Origin: Atopococcus tabaci DSM 17538
GTDB taxonomy: Bacteria > Bacillota > Bacilli > Lactobacillales > Carnobacteriaceae_A
Length of the DNA stretch: 64,000 bases
Assembly (NCBI RefSeq): GCF_000429585.1
Contig: NZ_AUCD01000001.1
Location: forward strand, 57,007 to 121,006
Direction of reading: 5' to 3'
The notes beneath the pieces are model-generated. The model made no database searches. It was given only the letters and a program-made list of their open reading frames with translations, and was not told the DNA's origin. Below, in pieces: positions 1-8,258 of the stretch. Made by a program: the position numbers and the translations under genes. Within the stretch, counting starts at the first letter, position 1. Each line of letters starts with the position of its first letter.

Positions 1-1481
1 AAATAATTGAAAGCAATGAAAGAGGAATGATTCATTCCACCCTGCAGGTAGAGAATCAAGGACGGGTGCCGTTTGTTTTTCGCGTCTTTCCTTTTGAAGT
101 CAATGGCACGGAGTATACATTGTACTCTTATGCAGATGTAGCGTTTTTGAATGAGATTGAAAAACGCACCAACACTATATTAGGTTGGTTGATCGTTGTT
201 TACCTCTTTTTATCGGTGTTGTATTTCTTTTATTTGAAAAAAACAATTTCAGATCCTCTTCATGAGATGACTGAAACGGCTTTTCTGTATGCGAAAAATG
301 ATTTCCGTAAAGAAGTGCCTATCCATGGGCGTGACGATTTGGCTCAATTAGCCATGGCGATGAATAAAATGGGGAACGCCTTGGAGACGTCCGCGACAGC
401 CATTTCGCAGGAAAGAAACCTGCTTGCAAATATTATGAACAGCATTGATACGGGTGTACTGTACTACGATAAAGATGGGACCTTGCTGCAGTCCAACCCT
501 GCTGGGGAACTCTTTTTGCAGCAATACAGGCTTTATAAGGAAAAGTACCCGGAAGAAGCAGGAAATGAGTTGGAGAACAGAATAAAAGAAGCGGTGGAAC
601 ATATGACCACCATTCATTTTGCGATGGAATTAAATGACAATTTTTATTCCATCAACGTCTTTCCGGTTTCGGAAGAAGACACGCAGCATATTCGAGGAAA
701 TATTGTATCCATTCAGGATTTGACGCAAGAACATCGGCTGGATAAGACCAGAGTGGATTTCATCAACAACATTTCACATGAACTCCGGACGCCGCTCGTG
801 ATGGTGCAAGGTTACAGCGAAGCCATATTGGATGATGTGGCTGAGTCGGTGGAGGAAAAGAAAGAAATGGCCTCCATTATCCGGGATGAAGCGGAGCGGA
901 TGAACCGCATGGTAAATGAAATGCTAGACTTATCCAGGATGGAAGCTGGATATATTGACTTACACAAAGAGATGGTTGATATTGGTGATTACTTCTCCCG
1001 TCTGGTTTCCCGCTTCAAAACAATGGCGGATGAAGCACGAATCCAATTGGCATACGACGTTTCTGAAGACGTGGTCAATTGCTATATGGACCGTGATAAG
1101 ATGGACCAGGTGTTTGTAAACCTATTAAATAATGCCATCCGCCATACACAAATGGCGCACCCACGCGAAGGTGGAAAAGTCACTCTTCACGCCAAGTTTG
1201 ATACACTGGTGGATGAGGTGGTGCTGGAAGTGCATGATAACGGCAGCGGTATACCTGCAGAAGATATTCCATTTGTTTTTGATCGCTTTTATAAAGCGGA
1301 TAAATCAAGAGAAAACCAAATAAGCAATAAACGCGGAACCGGAATCGGGCTGTCTCTTGTCAAAAACATCGTTGAAGCTCATGAAGGTTTTATCGAAGTG
1401 AAAAGTGAATTTGGCAAAGGGACGTCCTTCTTCATCCATCTTCCTTATATTGAAAAGTGGGAAGAAAACAGAACAGAGTGA
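1..1481 (+). CDS. resE: ResE/SrrB-type sensor histidine kinase, 5' end outside window
   Basis: The frame is open from the first bases of the window and the first in-frame ATG (27) has no convincing ribosome site, so this is the C-terminal part of a longer kinase. In order it shows the end of an extracytoplasmic sensor domain, one membrane segment (about nt 170-230), a HAMP linker, a PAS-like domain (about nt 410-720), the HisKA phosphoacceptor block SHELRTP with His at nt 777-779, and a HATPase domain with N box (NAIRHT), G1 (DNGSGIP), F box (FDRFYKAD) and G2 (GTGIGLSL). Such kinases autophosphorylate and pass phosphate to a response regulator, which should lie just outside the window. The ResE/SrrB choice rests on the following ribU-ypbB-recQ-LysM order, which I recall from Bacillus and Staphylococcus. 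WalK- or PhoR-type kinases have the same domains and cannot be excluded. Confidence 0.75.
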   Translation, partial: IIESNERGMIHSTLQVENQGRVPFVFRVFPFEVNGTEYTLYSYADVAFLNEIEKRTNTILGWLIVVYLFLSVLYFFYLKKTISDPLHEMTETAFLYAKNDFRKEVPIHGRDDLAQLAMAMNKMGNALETSATAISQERNLLANIMNSIDTGVLYYDKDGTLLQSNPAGELFLQQYRLYKEKYPEEAGNELENRIKEAVEHMTTIHFAMELNDNFYSINVFPVSEEDTQHIRGNIVSIQDLTQEHRLDKTRVDFINNISHELRTPLVMVQGYSEAILDDVAESVEEKKEMASIIRDEAERMNRMVNEMLDLSRMEAGYIDLHKEMVDIGDYFSRLVSRFKTMADEARIQLAYDVSEDVVNCYMDRDKMDQVFVNLLNNAIRHTQMAHPREGGKVTLHAKFDTLVDEVVLEVHDNGSGIPAEDIPFVFDRFYKADKSRENQISNKRGTGIGLSLVKNIVEAHEGFIEVKSEFGKGTSFFIHLPYIEKWEENRTE

Positions 1482-1498
1482 AACATTGAAAAAAGCTG

Positions 1499-1527
1499 TT
1501 GCTTTTTATTCGAAGTAGAGATATAAT
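1499..1527 (+). promoter_or_regulatory. Promoter of the FMN riboswitch-ribU transcript
   Basis: TTGCTT (1499-1504) and TATAAT (1522-1527) are separated by 17 bp. They lie just downstream of the kinase stop codon and about 30 nt upstream of the aptamer, the expected place for the riboswitch leader promoter. Confidence 0.7.
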
Positions 1528-1553
1528 AGTACTTGTAAAACATAAGCAAGATT

Positions 1554-1671
1554 CATCTTCAGGGGCAGGGTGTAATTCCCGACCGGTGGTATAGTCCACG
1601 AACTGATTGGCGACAATCAGCCGAACTGGTGTGATTCCAGTACCGACAGTAAAGTCTGGATAAAGAAGATG
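1554..1671 (+). promoter_or_regulatory. FMN riboswitch (RFN element)
   Basis: The leader contains the hallmark RFN strings AGGGGCAGGGTG, AATTCCCGACCGG, GTGTGATTCCAGTACCGAC and AGTAAAGTCTGGAT in the correct order. P1 is closed by ATCTTC (1555-1560) with GAAGAT (1665-1670). FMN binding normally stabilises P1 and turns off downstream riboflavin genes; here the target is ribU. Directly 3' of P1, GGGCTTT (1671-1677) is complementary to AAAGCCC (1707-1713), which overlaps the 5' arm of the terminator at 1709-1751 and so forms a plausible antiterminator. Confidence 0.95.
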
Positions 1672-1708
1672 GGCTTTTTTGGGCGGCATAAAATAATTTG
1701 TCCTCTAA

Positions 1709-1751
1709 AGCCCTGTTGTTACCTGGAGTGGGACCAACAGGGCTTTTTTTG
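1709..1751 (+). terminator. Riboswitch-controlled intrinsic terminator upstream of ribU
   Basis: AGCCCTGTTG (1709-1718) pairs with CAACAGGGCT (1735-1744) and is followed by a T tract. The position between the FMN aptamer and ribU marks it as the riboswitch expression platform. Confidence 0.9.
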
Positions 1752-1852
1752 GTTTCACTTCAAAAATTTGACAACAGGAATTAGGGCTGCAGAGAATTAA
1801 AACCGCCCTGTGAGCCACCCCTTTTGCATGAATCCTATAGGAGGATTATGTG

Positions 1853-2449
1853 ATGAGTAACAGTAAGACAAAAAGAATGGTTGGAATTGCGATGCTGGCT
1901 TCGGTTGCTTTCGTCATTTCGCAATTTTCATTTCCCATTCTGCCGGCCGTCCCATTTTTGAAAATCGATTTCAGTGATGTTCCGGTGATGATTGGGATGT
2001 ACATGTATGGACCAGGAGGGGGTATTCTCATCGCCTTTCTACGTTCGTTGATTCATTATGCGCAAACCGGTGGGGAAGCAGGTATCCCTATTGGAGACGC
2101 TGCTGCATTCATCGCATCGGTCTCATACACATTGCCTTTGTATTTCTTATTGAAAAAACAAGGCACAAGTTTCAAAAACAAGGTTATCGCTTCCGCAGCG
2201 GGGACGCTGACCTTGACCGTTGTGTTATCCTTACTCAACTGGGTTGTCCTGGCCCCGTTGTACATGGCGTTGATGAACTTTGATGTCGGCCCGATGAGAG
2301 AATACTTGCTGCTGGCAGTTATCCCGTTTAATTTATTGAAAGGGCCGATTGTTGCCGCCGCCTTTTTCGCAGTGAGCGCCAAACTTTATCCTTGGATTGC
2401 AAAAAACAAAAAGAGATTTGGCATCAGTCAAAAAGAACGCATCGCTTAA
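1853..2449 (+). CDS. ribU: Riboflavin ECF transporter substrate-binding protein RibU
   Basis: A 198-residue, strongly hydrophobic protein with about five or six membrane segments, typical of ECF transporter S components. RibU binds riboflavin and works with the shared EcfA-EcfA'-EcfT energising module, which is not in this window. Features of the family include a basic N-terminus (SKTKRM), the PFLKIDFSDVPVMIG region and a charged C-terminus. The FMN riboswitch directly upstream is strong support for riboflavin specificity. The ATG at 1853 is preferred over the GTG at 1850 because AGGAGG (1839-1844) lies 8 nt upstream of it. The gene is probably monocistronic, with terminators on both sides. 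Confidence 0.93.
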   Translation: MSNSKTKRMVGIAMLASVAFVISQFSFPILPAVPFLKIDFSDVPVMIGMYMYGPGGGILIAFLRSLIHYAQTGGEAGIPIGDAAAFIASVSYTLPLYFLLKKQGTSFKNKVIASAAGTLTLTVVLSLLNWVVLAPLYMALMNFDVGPMREYLLLAVIPFNLLKGPIVAAAFFAVSAKLYPWIAKNKKRFGISQKERIA

Positions 2450-2451
2450 TA

Positions 2452-2487
2452 AAAAACCGGACTTTCGAAATGAAAGTTCCGGTTTTT
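2452..2487 (+). terminator. Intrinsic terminator after ribU
   Basis: An AAAAACCGG-ACTTTC stem pairs with GAAAGT-TCCGGTTTTT with one bulged base and ends in a T run. Confidence 0.85.
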
Positions 2488-2591
2488 GCGTATTTAAATA
2501 TGAACCGACTAATATTATATTGGATGTAGTATACTGAAGCTAAAATAACTACAATAAATGAAAGACAAGTTTTACTCAAAGGAGCTTTGCT

Positions 2592-3677
2592 ATGTCAAGC
2601 CGTGCTACTTATCTCAGTTACTTTATCTTATCCCTCTTCCAGCGATCGCCACACCTTAAAACCGCTCAGCTGTATCACATCTTGACTGGAAAAAGGACAG
2701 CGTCTACGTTGTATCAAGCTTTGGAAAAAAATCTCTTGAATTATTTTTCTCTCAGTGAATCTTTGACCAGGAAAGAGTTTGAAGCGTTGATCGTGGCCGC
2801 AAGCCGCCAAGGATGGCTGGAGAGAGTGGAAGAATCCTTTTATCAACTGACCAGTACAGGGAAACAAGAAGTGGAAACATACTTTAAGGAACATCATTTC
2901 CCTGCACATCTTCAATCCCTGCGCTACGGCAACCTTACGAAACCACTGTGGGAACGAATGCAGTTGGTGACTCAAATTTTCTCTGAGAAAAGTTATGGAA
3001 ACCGCCAATATACTCCCGTAATCAAAAACTATGCGCACCAGCGTTGGTGCAAACAATGGATAAAAAAATTCGCCCCTTTGGAAAAAGATACAACCAGACA
3101 ACTTGTGGTGGAATGGAAACAACTCTTTGAGCGAATGGAACCGCGAATGGCGAATGCATTGGCCATGAGGCTGACCGGTCACGGTCAAATCGGGGCCACT
3201 CATCATCAAACGGCCCAGCGCCTGAACATGGAGACGGAAGAGATGGAATTCTTTATATTGAACGCTCTCCATGCCGCGTACACGTTGATTGAAGAAAATA
3301 CTGCGCTTTTTCCTTTGTTTGCATCTTTGTATACTCAAACCGATAAAGAGACATACGAAGGTCTTTCGGAAAGTGTATGGATTACAGGTCAGTATTTACA
3401 ACAGGACTATCCGCTCGAAGAGATCGCTCAGAAGAGAAAATTAAAACTGGGAACTGTGCACGAGCATATCATTGAACTGGCCATTGTGAATCCGCATTTT
3501 CCTATTGAACAATATGTTCCCCAGTCAGTTTGGCATTTTTTGCACCAAGAGATGGAAAAAACAACGGACATTCCCTACAAAAAATTGTCTGAACGGATGA
3601 ATGATCTTCCGTTTTACTGTTATCGTTTAGTACAAATTGAGAGGAAGCGAAAAGATGCAACGGAATCGAGTGTATGA
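2592..3677 (+). CDS. ypbB: YpbB-family helix-turn-helix protein encoded with RecQ
   Basis: A 361-residue protein resembling B. subtilis YpbB, whose gene also sits directly before recQ. The C-terminal part (about residues 265-325, with YPLEEIAQKRKLKLGTVHEHI) matches the helix-turn-helix type found next to or fused to RecQ/UvrD helicases, with a sequence gap and further HTH-like segments before it. No catalytic motif is visible. The start ATG follows AAAGGAG (2578-2584). The 3' end overlaps the recQ start by 23 bp, suggesting translational coupling and a shared role in recombination or repair. The molecular function is not established, so the name rests on family and context. Confidence 0.85.
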   Translation: MSSRATYLSYFILSLFQRSPHLKTAQLYHILTGKRTASTLYQALEKNLLNYFSLSESLTRKEFEALIVAASRQGWLERVEESFYQLTSTGKQEVETYFKEHHFPAHLQSLRYGNLTKPLWERMQLVTQIFSEKSYGNRQYTPVIKNYAHQRWCKQWIKKFAPLEKDTTRQLVVEWKQLFERMEPRMANALAMRLTGHGQIGATHHQTAQRLNMETEEMEFFILNALHAAYTLIEENTALFPLFASLYTQTDKETYEGLSESVWITGQYLQQDYPLEEIAQKRKLKLGTVHEHIIELAIVNPHFPIEQYVPQSVWHFLHQEMEKTTDIPYKKLSERMNDLPFYCYRLVQIERKRKDATESSV

Positions 3678-5094
3678 ACTGCTTGAAGAAAAATTTGGGC
3701 ATGAGACCTTCCGTCCCGGCCAAGAGGAAGCCATTTTTTCTGCACTGAACGGAAAGGACACAGTGGTCATGCTTCCTACTGGTACCGGAAAATCCGTTTG
3801 CTATCAATTGACTGGATACTATTTGGGAGGACTGACTCTCATTGTTTCCCCGTTGTTGTCATTGATGCAGGATCAAGTGTCCGGAATGAAACGTATGGGA
3901 GAAAAGAGAGTGGCAGCCTTAAACAGTCTTCTGACCAGTGGGGAAAAACGGTGGGTATTGGACCATTTACATGAGCTACGTTTTTTGTTTCTCTCCCCAG
4001 AGATGCTGCAGTACTCGCATGTGTTGAACCGATTGAAAAAGTGTCCCATCCGACTTTTTGTGGTGGACGAAGCCCACTGTATTTCACAATGGGGATTAGA
4101 TTTCCGTCCAGAATATTTGCTTCTTGGACGAGCACGTGAGGAACTGGGTTTTCCGCTCACAATGGCCCTCACCGCCACAGCCACCAAACAAGTTAGGGGA
4201 CAAATCAAGCGGTCGCTGAAAATGAACGAATCTACAACACAAGAAGTGGCTTATCCTATCGATCGCCACAACATTAAAATGCATACTGAAATTTGCCGGA
4301 ATAACAAACAAGAAAGGCTGCTTCATTATGTCCAATACTTGAAAAAACCGGGGATTGTTTATTTTTCCAGCAAAAAAACCGCGGATGAAACAGCTCGAAA
4401 ACTTCAAGCAGAAACCTCTCTTCAGGTTGAAACGTACCATGCAGATATTCCTGCAGAAGATAAGGTGAAAATTCAAGAACAATTTTTGAATGATGAATTG
4501 GACGTTATCTGCGCCACCAGCGCTTTTGGAATGGGTGTGAACAAACAAAACATCCGATTCGTCATTCATTACCACATGCCGGCGAACCCTGAAGCATATA
4601 TGCAAGAAATTGGCCGCTGTGGCAGGGACGGCAAAGAAAGTGCAGCGATTTTGCTCTTTGAGGAAGGGGATCAATATATCCAAATGCACCTGCAGGAAAA
4701 CTCTTTGCCTGAAGAACATCATTTGATGCAGGTCTATGCAGGAAAAGAGCATGAGAAGCGAATCGCGGAAGACACCAGAGAAGAGATCGCTCTTCATTAC
4801 AAAAAAGTAGGATTCTCTTTTGAAAAAGCAAAGGAACAAATCGAGTACAGAAAAAAATTCAAGTGGATGCAGTTGGATTTTATGCTGCGTTATGTCCATA
4901 CAACTCAATGCAAAAGGAAATTTTTGCTGGCATACTTTGATGAAGCTGTCGAGTCGGATCAACCAGGTGCGTGCTGTTCAAGTTGCGACCCTGATTTTTT
5001 GAAGGAGTTCCAAGATTCTTCCGATGATTATTTAAGACATCGAAAACGTGACGAAAATTGGTCAATTATACTCGAAAAATTATTCCATATTTAA
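3655..5094 (+). CDS. recQ: ATP-dependent DNA helicase RecQ (short, HRDC-less)
   Basis: A 479-residue superfamily 2 3'-5' DNA helicase. Visible motifs are motif 0 (RPGQEEA, residues 20-26), Walker A (TGTGKS, Lys46), Walker B DEAH (Asp138), motif III (ALTATAT), and motifs V-VI (FGMGVNK, QEIGRCGRDG). A zinc-binding region follows (CKRKFLLAYFDE ... CCSSCD). The protein ends soon after the zinc region, so it lacks the HRDC domain of E. coli RecQ and resembles B. subtilis RecS. An in-frame TTG lies upstream at 3637, but the ATG at 3655 is better placed behind GAGGAAG (3641-3647) and starts the usual N-terminus. It overlaps ypbB by 23 bp. RecQ unwinds DNA in recombination and fork repair. Confidence 0.93.
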   Translation: MQRNRVYELLEEKFGHETFRPGQEEAIFSALNGKDTVVMLPTGTGKSVCYQLTGYYLGGLTLIVSPLLSLMQDQVSGMKRMGEKRVAALNSLLTSGEKRWVLDHLHELRFLFLSPEMLQYSHVLNRLKKCPIRLFVVDEAHCISQWGLDFRPEYLLLGRAREELGFPLTMALTATATKQVRGQIKRSLKMNESTTQEVAYPIDRHNIKMHTEICRNNKQERLLHYVQYLKKPGIVYFSSKKTADETARKLQAETSLQVETYHADIPAEDKVKIQEQFLNDELDVICATSAFGMGVNKQNIRFVIHYHMPANPEAYMQEIGRCGRDGKESAAILLFEEGDQYIQMHLQENSLPEEHHLMQVYAGKEHEKRIAEDTREEIALHYKKVGFSFEKAKEQIEYRKKFKWMQLDFMLRYVHTTQCKRKFLLAYFDEAVESDQPGACCSSCDPDFLKEFQDSSDDYLRHRKRDENWSIILEKLFHI

Positions 5095-5122
5095 AATACA
5101 CTCTCCATTTATATTGCAATTA

Positions 5123-5131
5123 TGTTACAAT
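5123..5131 (+). promoter_or_regulatory. Extended -10 promoter of the LysM gene
   Basis: TGtTACAAT (5123-5131) is a TGn-extended -10. It lies between recQ and the LysM gene and about 30 nt upstream of the start codon. No good -35 is visible. Confidence 0.5.
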
Positions 5132-5160
5132 ATAAATGAAATCGCCTGAGGAGGAATACT

Positions 5161-5859
5161 ATGACCAAAAAGAATTCTCACTCCGACAATGAAGGTTTGT
5201 GGTCAAAAAGATTTGATGATGACAGTGACTATATGGAAACCAATCTCTCCAGAAGCGCAAGAAAAAAAGCAGAACGTGGCATTCCGCCTATTTTAACTAC
5301 TACAATCATCTTTCTGGTTTTATTGATTATATTGCCGGTGGGGGCTTACATATGGTGGTCCAGCGAACCGGCCGCCGTTTCCAATGAACCTGTCCAAACG
5401 GAAGAACAAATCCAGGTCTCAAAAAATAGTACATCTGTCCAACCGCAATCTTCAAACGTGGAAGAAGAAAGAGAAGAGACGGAAGAACCTGAAGAAACGA
5501 AGACTCAAGAAAAAGCAGAAGAAGCCGAAGTCCAAGAGGAAACTAAAAAAGAAACGAAACCAGAAACAAAAGAGGAACCTGAAACAGAAACAGTGAAAGA
5601 GGAGACGAACGAACTTCCTCCATCAACTGTCGACGAAACAACAACCACAGCTGAAACTTCAACAGAAGAAACTATTGAAGAAGAACCGGTCGTTACCGAA
5701 GAACCTGAAGAAACTTCATACAACACTTATACCGTAAAACCCGGAGACAACTTGTACCGCATTGCGTTGAACCACGGTATGACCACCGATGAACTGAAAC
5801 AATTGAATGGAATTACAGCGGACAGCGTCCAAGTTGGGACAGTGCTCCGAGTTGAATAA
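5161..5859 (+). CDS. LysM-domain membrane protein, SAG1386/EF1546 type
   Basis: A 232-residue bitopic protein. A charged cytoplasmic N-terminus (residues 1-40) precedes one membrane segment (about 42-66). The extracellular linker (about 75-180) is very rich in Glu, Thr and Lys. A single C-terminal LysM domain (about 186-232, TYTVKPGDNLYRIA ... LKQLNGI) should bind peptidoglycan N-acetylglucosamine. The start follows a strong TGAGGAGG site. In B. subtilis ypbE, encoding a LysM protein, also follows recQ; in streptococci and enterococci the family is annotated SAG1386/EF1546 surface-associated protein. There is no catalytic domain, so a scaffolding or wall-anchoring role is likely but inferred. 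The linker's low complexity makes all overlapping reading frames spurious. Confidence 0.88.
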   Translation: MTKKNSHSDNEGLWSKRFDDDSDYMETNLSRSARKKAERGIPPILTTTIIFLVLLIILPVGAYIWWSSEPAAVSNEPVQTEEQIQVSKNSTSVQPQSSNVEEEREETEEPEETKTQEKAEEAEVQEETKKETKPETKEEPETETVKEETNELPPSTVDETTTTAETSTEETIEEEPVVTEEPEETSYNTYTVKPGDNLYRIALNHGMTTDELKQLNGITADSVQVGTVLRVE

Positions 5860-5882
5860 ATCAAACAAAATAGATAGAATGG

Positions 5883-5911
5883 AAAAAGCGGGTTGGTCCC
5901 GCTTTTTGTTT
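5883..5911 (+). terminator. Intrinsic terminator after the LysM gene
   Basis: AAAAAGCGGG pairs with CCCGCTTTTT around a TTGGT loop. Confidence 0.9.
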
Positions 5912-5964
5912 TGAAATCAATTATTTAATAAAGAAAAGTACATACAGTGAAAAGGGTTGATAAG

Positions 5965-6633
5965 ATGGAAAAAATGCTCTCAATTGCAGTGGATGGTCCA
6001 GCATCGTCCGGAAAAAGCACCGTGTCAAAAAAGGTAGCGAAAGACTTGGGATTAATTTATATTGACACCGGAGCCATGTATCGGACATTGACCTATGAAG
6101 CGTTGAAAAGAAAAGCCGATATTGAAAATGAAGAAGAATTGTTGCGTATCTTAGAAGATCTGTCTATTCGTTTCGAAAGAAATGGGTCCGATCAAAAAGT
6201 GTACGCGAACGAAACCGAAGTAACAGAAGTCATTCGCAATGCAGATGTAACCAATTCTGTATCTATCGTCTCAGCTCATCCAAAAATAAGAGAAGTGATG
6301 GTCGAGAGACAACGAGAAATGGCTCAAAAACAAGGGGTCATCATGGATGGGAGAGACATAGGGACGGTCGTGCTTCCGAAAGCAGATGTCAAAATTTTTC
6401 TCATCGCCAGTGTGGAAGAAAGAGCAATGAGACGGTTTAAGGAAAACCAATCCCGCGGCATCACCACTTCTTTGGAAGACCTTACCAGAGAGATTGAAGA
6501 AAGAGACTACAAAGACAGCAATCGGGAAGTCGCACCATTGAAACAGGCCTCAGATGCCCATTTAATCGATACAACAGGGTTGTCCATCCCTGAAGTGGTA
6601 GAAAAAATCAAAGAAATCGCTTTCTCTAAGTAA
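5965..6633 (+). CDS. cmk: Cytidylate kinase
   Basis: A 222-residue P-loop kinase that phosphorylates CMP and dCMP to the diphosphates. The P loop is GPASSGKST (residues 11-19). The family motifs IDTGAMYRT and MDGRDIGTVVLP are intact, as is the LID-region Arg-rich stretch around RRFKENQSRG. A GTG at 5947 could extend the frame, but the ATG at 5965 sits about 8 nt behind AAAGGG (5951-5956) and gives the usual length. The cmk-rpsA-der order is widely conserved in Firmicutes. Confidence 0.96.
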   Translation: MEKMLSIAVDGPASSGKSTVSKKVAKDLGLIYIDTGAMYRTLTYEALKRKADIENEEELLRILEDLSIRFERNGSDQKVYANETEVTEVIRNADVTNSVSIVSAHPKIREVMVERQREMAQKQGVIMDGRDIGTVVLPKADVKIFLIASVEERAMRRFKENQSRGITTSLEDLTREIEERDYKDSNREVAPLKQASDAHLIDTTGLSIPEVVEKIKEIAFSK

Positions 6634-6753
6634 GTGAAAATCTTCCTATTTAGATGAAAACACGATTTTTAAGCATTTTCGGTGGCATTCTGTTCAAAAG
6701 TTCGATACAATTAACTTATATAGAAACAAATGGTTATTTAGGAGGACGCTATC

Positions 6754-8172
6754 ATGGTTGACAATGAGCAAATGAAGGATAACATGAATATGAGGCAGGG
6801 TGAAGGACAAAACGCTGGAGAAGTGACTGAAGAAGAGGCAAGAGAAGTCGCTGAACAGCAAGTAGAAGTCCAAAGCGTTGACGGGCACGCTGTAGAAGAC
6901 GCCATGCCCCAAGAAGACAATCAAGTACAAACGGTCCGCGATACCGTTGCCGATGAAGGTGAAGAGGCTGCGGAATCGATGACCGAAGTAATGAAAAACG
7001 TACAAGAAATCCACATCGGTGATGTAGTGGAAGGAGAAATCCTGACAATCGACGACAATCAGCAAGCTATCGTTGGATTGGGCGGAGGACAAGAAGGGGT
7101 TATCCCTAAAAATGAATTGTCCGCTGCACCTTTTGAGAGCGTGACTGATGTAGTCAACGTCGGAGATGTGGTTGACTTGGTCGTGATCAAAGAAATCAAA
7201 GATAAAGAACAAGGTGGCTACCTGCTTTCCAAACGTCGTATTGATGCGAAAAAAGTTTGGGACGAATTGCAAGAGAAGTTTGAAGCGGGAGAGACAATTG
7301 AAGCTCCTGTAACAAACATCGTTAAAGGCGGATTGGTAGTTGACGCAGGTGTTCGTGGATTCGTACCGGCTTCATTGGTAGACACCGAATACATCGAAGA
7401 CTTCACTCCTTTCCAAGGAGAAACGTACACGTTCAAAATTATCGAAATTGAGCCAAGCGAAAACCGCTTGATCCTTTCCCGTAAAGCTATCCTTGAAAAA
7501 GAATTGGATGCGAAGAAAGAAGAAGTGTTGGACAACTTGGAAGAAGGTCAAACTGTAACAGGTAAAGTGGCACGTTTGACTGACTTTGGTGCATTCATCG
7601 ATTTAGGCGGTGTGGACGGATTGGTTCACATTTCTCAAATTGCACATGAGCACGTTGAACATCCATCTGACAAGTTGAACGTCGGAGAAGAAATTGATGT
7701 GAAAGTTCTTTCCGTAGACAAAGAACGTGAGCGCATTTCCTTGTCCATCAAAGAAATTCTTCCTGGACCATGGGAAGGCATCGAAGACCGCGTTCAAAAA
7801 GGCGATGTAGTTGATGGAACAGTTAAACGTTTGACCAGCTTTGGAGCATTTGTTGAGGTATTCCCAGGAGTCGAAGGACTTGTGCATATCTCTCAAATTT
7901 CTCATAAACACATCGCAACTCCGCACGAAGTATTGACACCTGGAGATGTTATCCAAGTGAAAGTACTCGACGTAAAACCTGAAGAAGAACGTTTGTCTCT
8001 AAGCATCAAAGCTTTGGAAGAAAAACCTGAGCAAACAGAAAGCAAACCTCGTCAAACCCAATCACAAAAACCAGTTGAACTTGAAAGTCCAGATACTGGA
8101 TTTACTTTGGGAGATCTTCTAGGAGAACAACTTTCTGACATCACAGGCGAAGATTCTGAAGACAATCAATAA
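6754..8172 (+). CDS. rpsA: Ribosomal protein S1 homologue with acidic N-terminal extension
   Basis: A 472-residue protein with four S1 RNA-binding repeats at about residues 86-161, 178-244, 263-334 and 348-421; the last two carry the classic FGAF ... GLVHISQI signature. Firmicute S1 homologues (YpfD type) have four repeats, unlike the six of E. coli. The first 80 residues are acidic, Met/Gln/Glu-rich and show no S1 fold, and the tail after 421 is also low-complexity. The start follows AGGAGGACG with ideal spacing. It binds mRNA on the 30S subunit or acts more loosely as an RNA-binding translation factor in Gram-positives. Confidence 0.93.
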   Translation: MVDNEQMKDNMNMRQGEGQNAGEVTEEEAREVAEQQVEVQSVDGHAVEDAMPQEDNQVQTVRDTVADEGEEAAESMTEVMKNVQEIHIGDVVEGEILTIDDNQQAIVGLGGGQEGVIPKNELSAAPFESVTDVVNVGDVVDLVVIKEIKDKEQGGYLLSKRRIDAKKVWDELQEKFEAGETIEAPVTNIVKGGLVVDAGVRGFVPASLVDTEYIEDFTPFQGETYTFKIIEIEPSENRLILSRKAILEKELDAKKEEVLDNLEEGQTVTGKVARLTDFGAFIDLGGVDGLVHISQIAHEHVEHPSDKLNVGEEIDVKVLSVDKERERISLSIKEILPGPWEGIEDRVQKGDVVDGTVKRLTSFGAFVEVFPGVEGLVHISQISHKHIATPHEVLTPGDVIQVKVLDVKPEEERLSLSIKALEEKPEQTESKPRQTQSQKPVELESPDTGFTLGDLLGEQLSDITGEDSEDNQ

Positions 8173-8187
8173 TTGATTTCCCAGAAG

Positions 8188-8222
8188 ACGGCATGTGGGA
8201 CTTTCTTCCGCATGCCGTTTTT
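8188..8222 (+). terminator. Intrinsic terminator after rpsA
   Basis: ACGGCATGTGG (8188-8198) pairs with CCGCATGCCGT (8208-8218), followed by a short T run. The over-extended upstream ATG of the der frame (8193) falls inside this hairpin. Confidence 0.8.
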
Positions 8223-8258
8223 CGCATGTTAAAATTTATTTTTGAGAGAAGTGATAAT

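Noticed and set aside
4096..4962. 288-codon minus-strand open frame opposite recQ
   Set aside because: It is antisense to intact helicase motifs, has no ribosome site, and its Phe/Cys-rich content is what antisense of Lys/Glu-rich coding gives.
5384..5596. Lys-rich open frame within the LysM gene
   Set aside because: It is an alternate frame of the Glu/Thr/Lys low-complexity linker, with no start signal.
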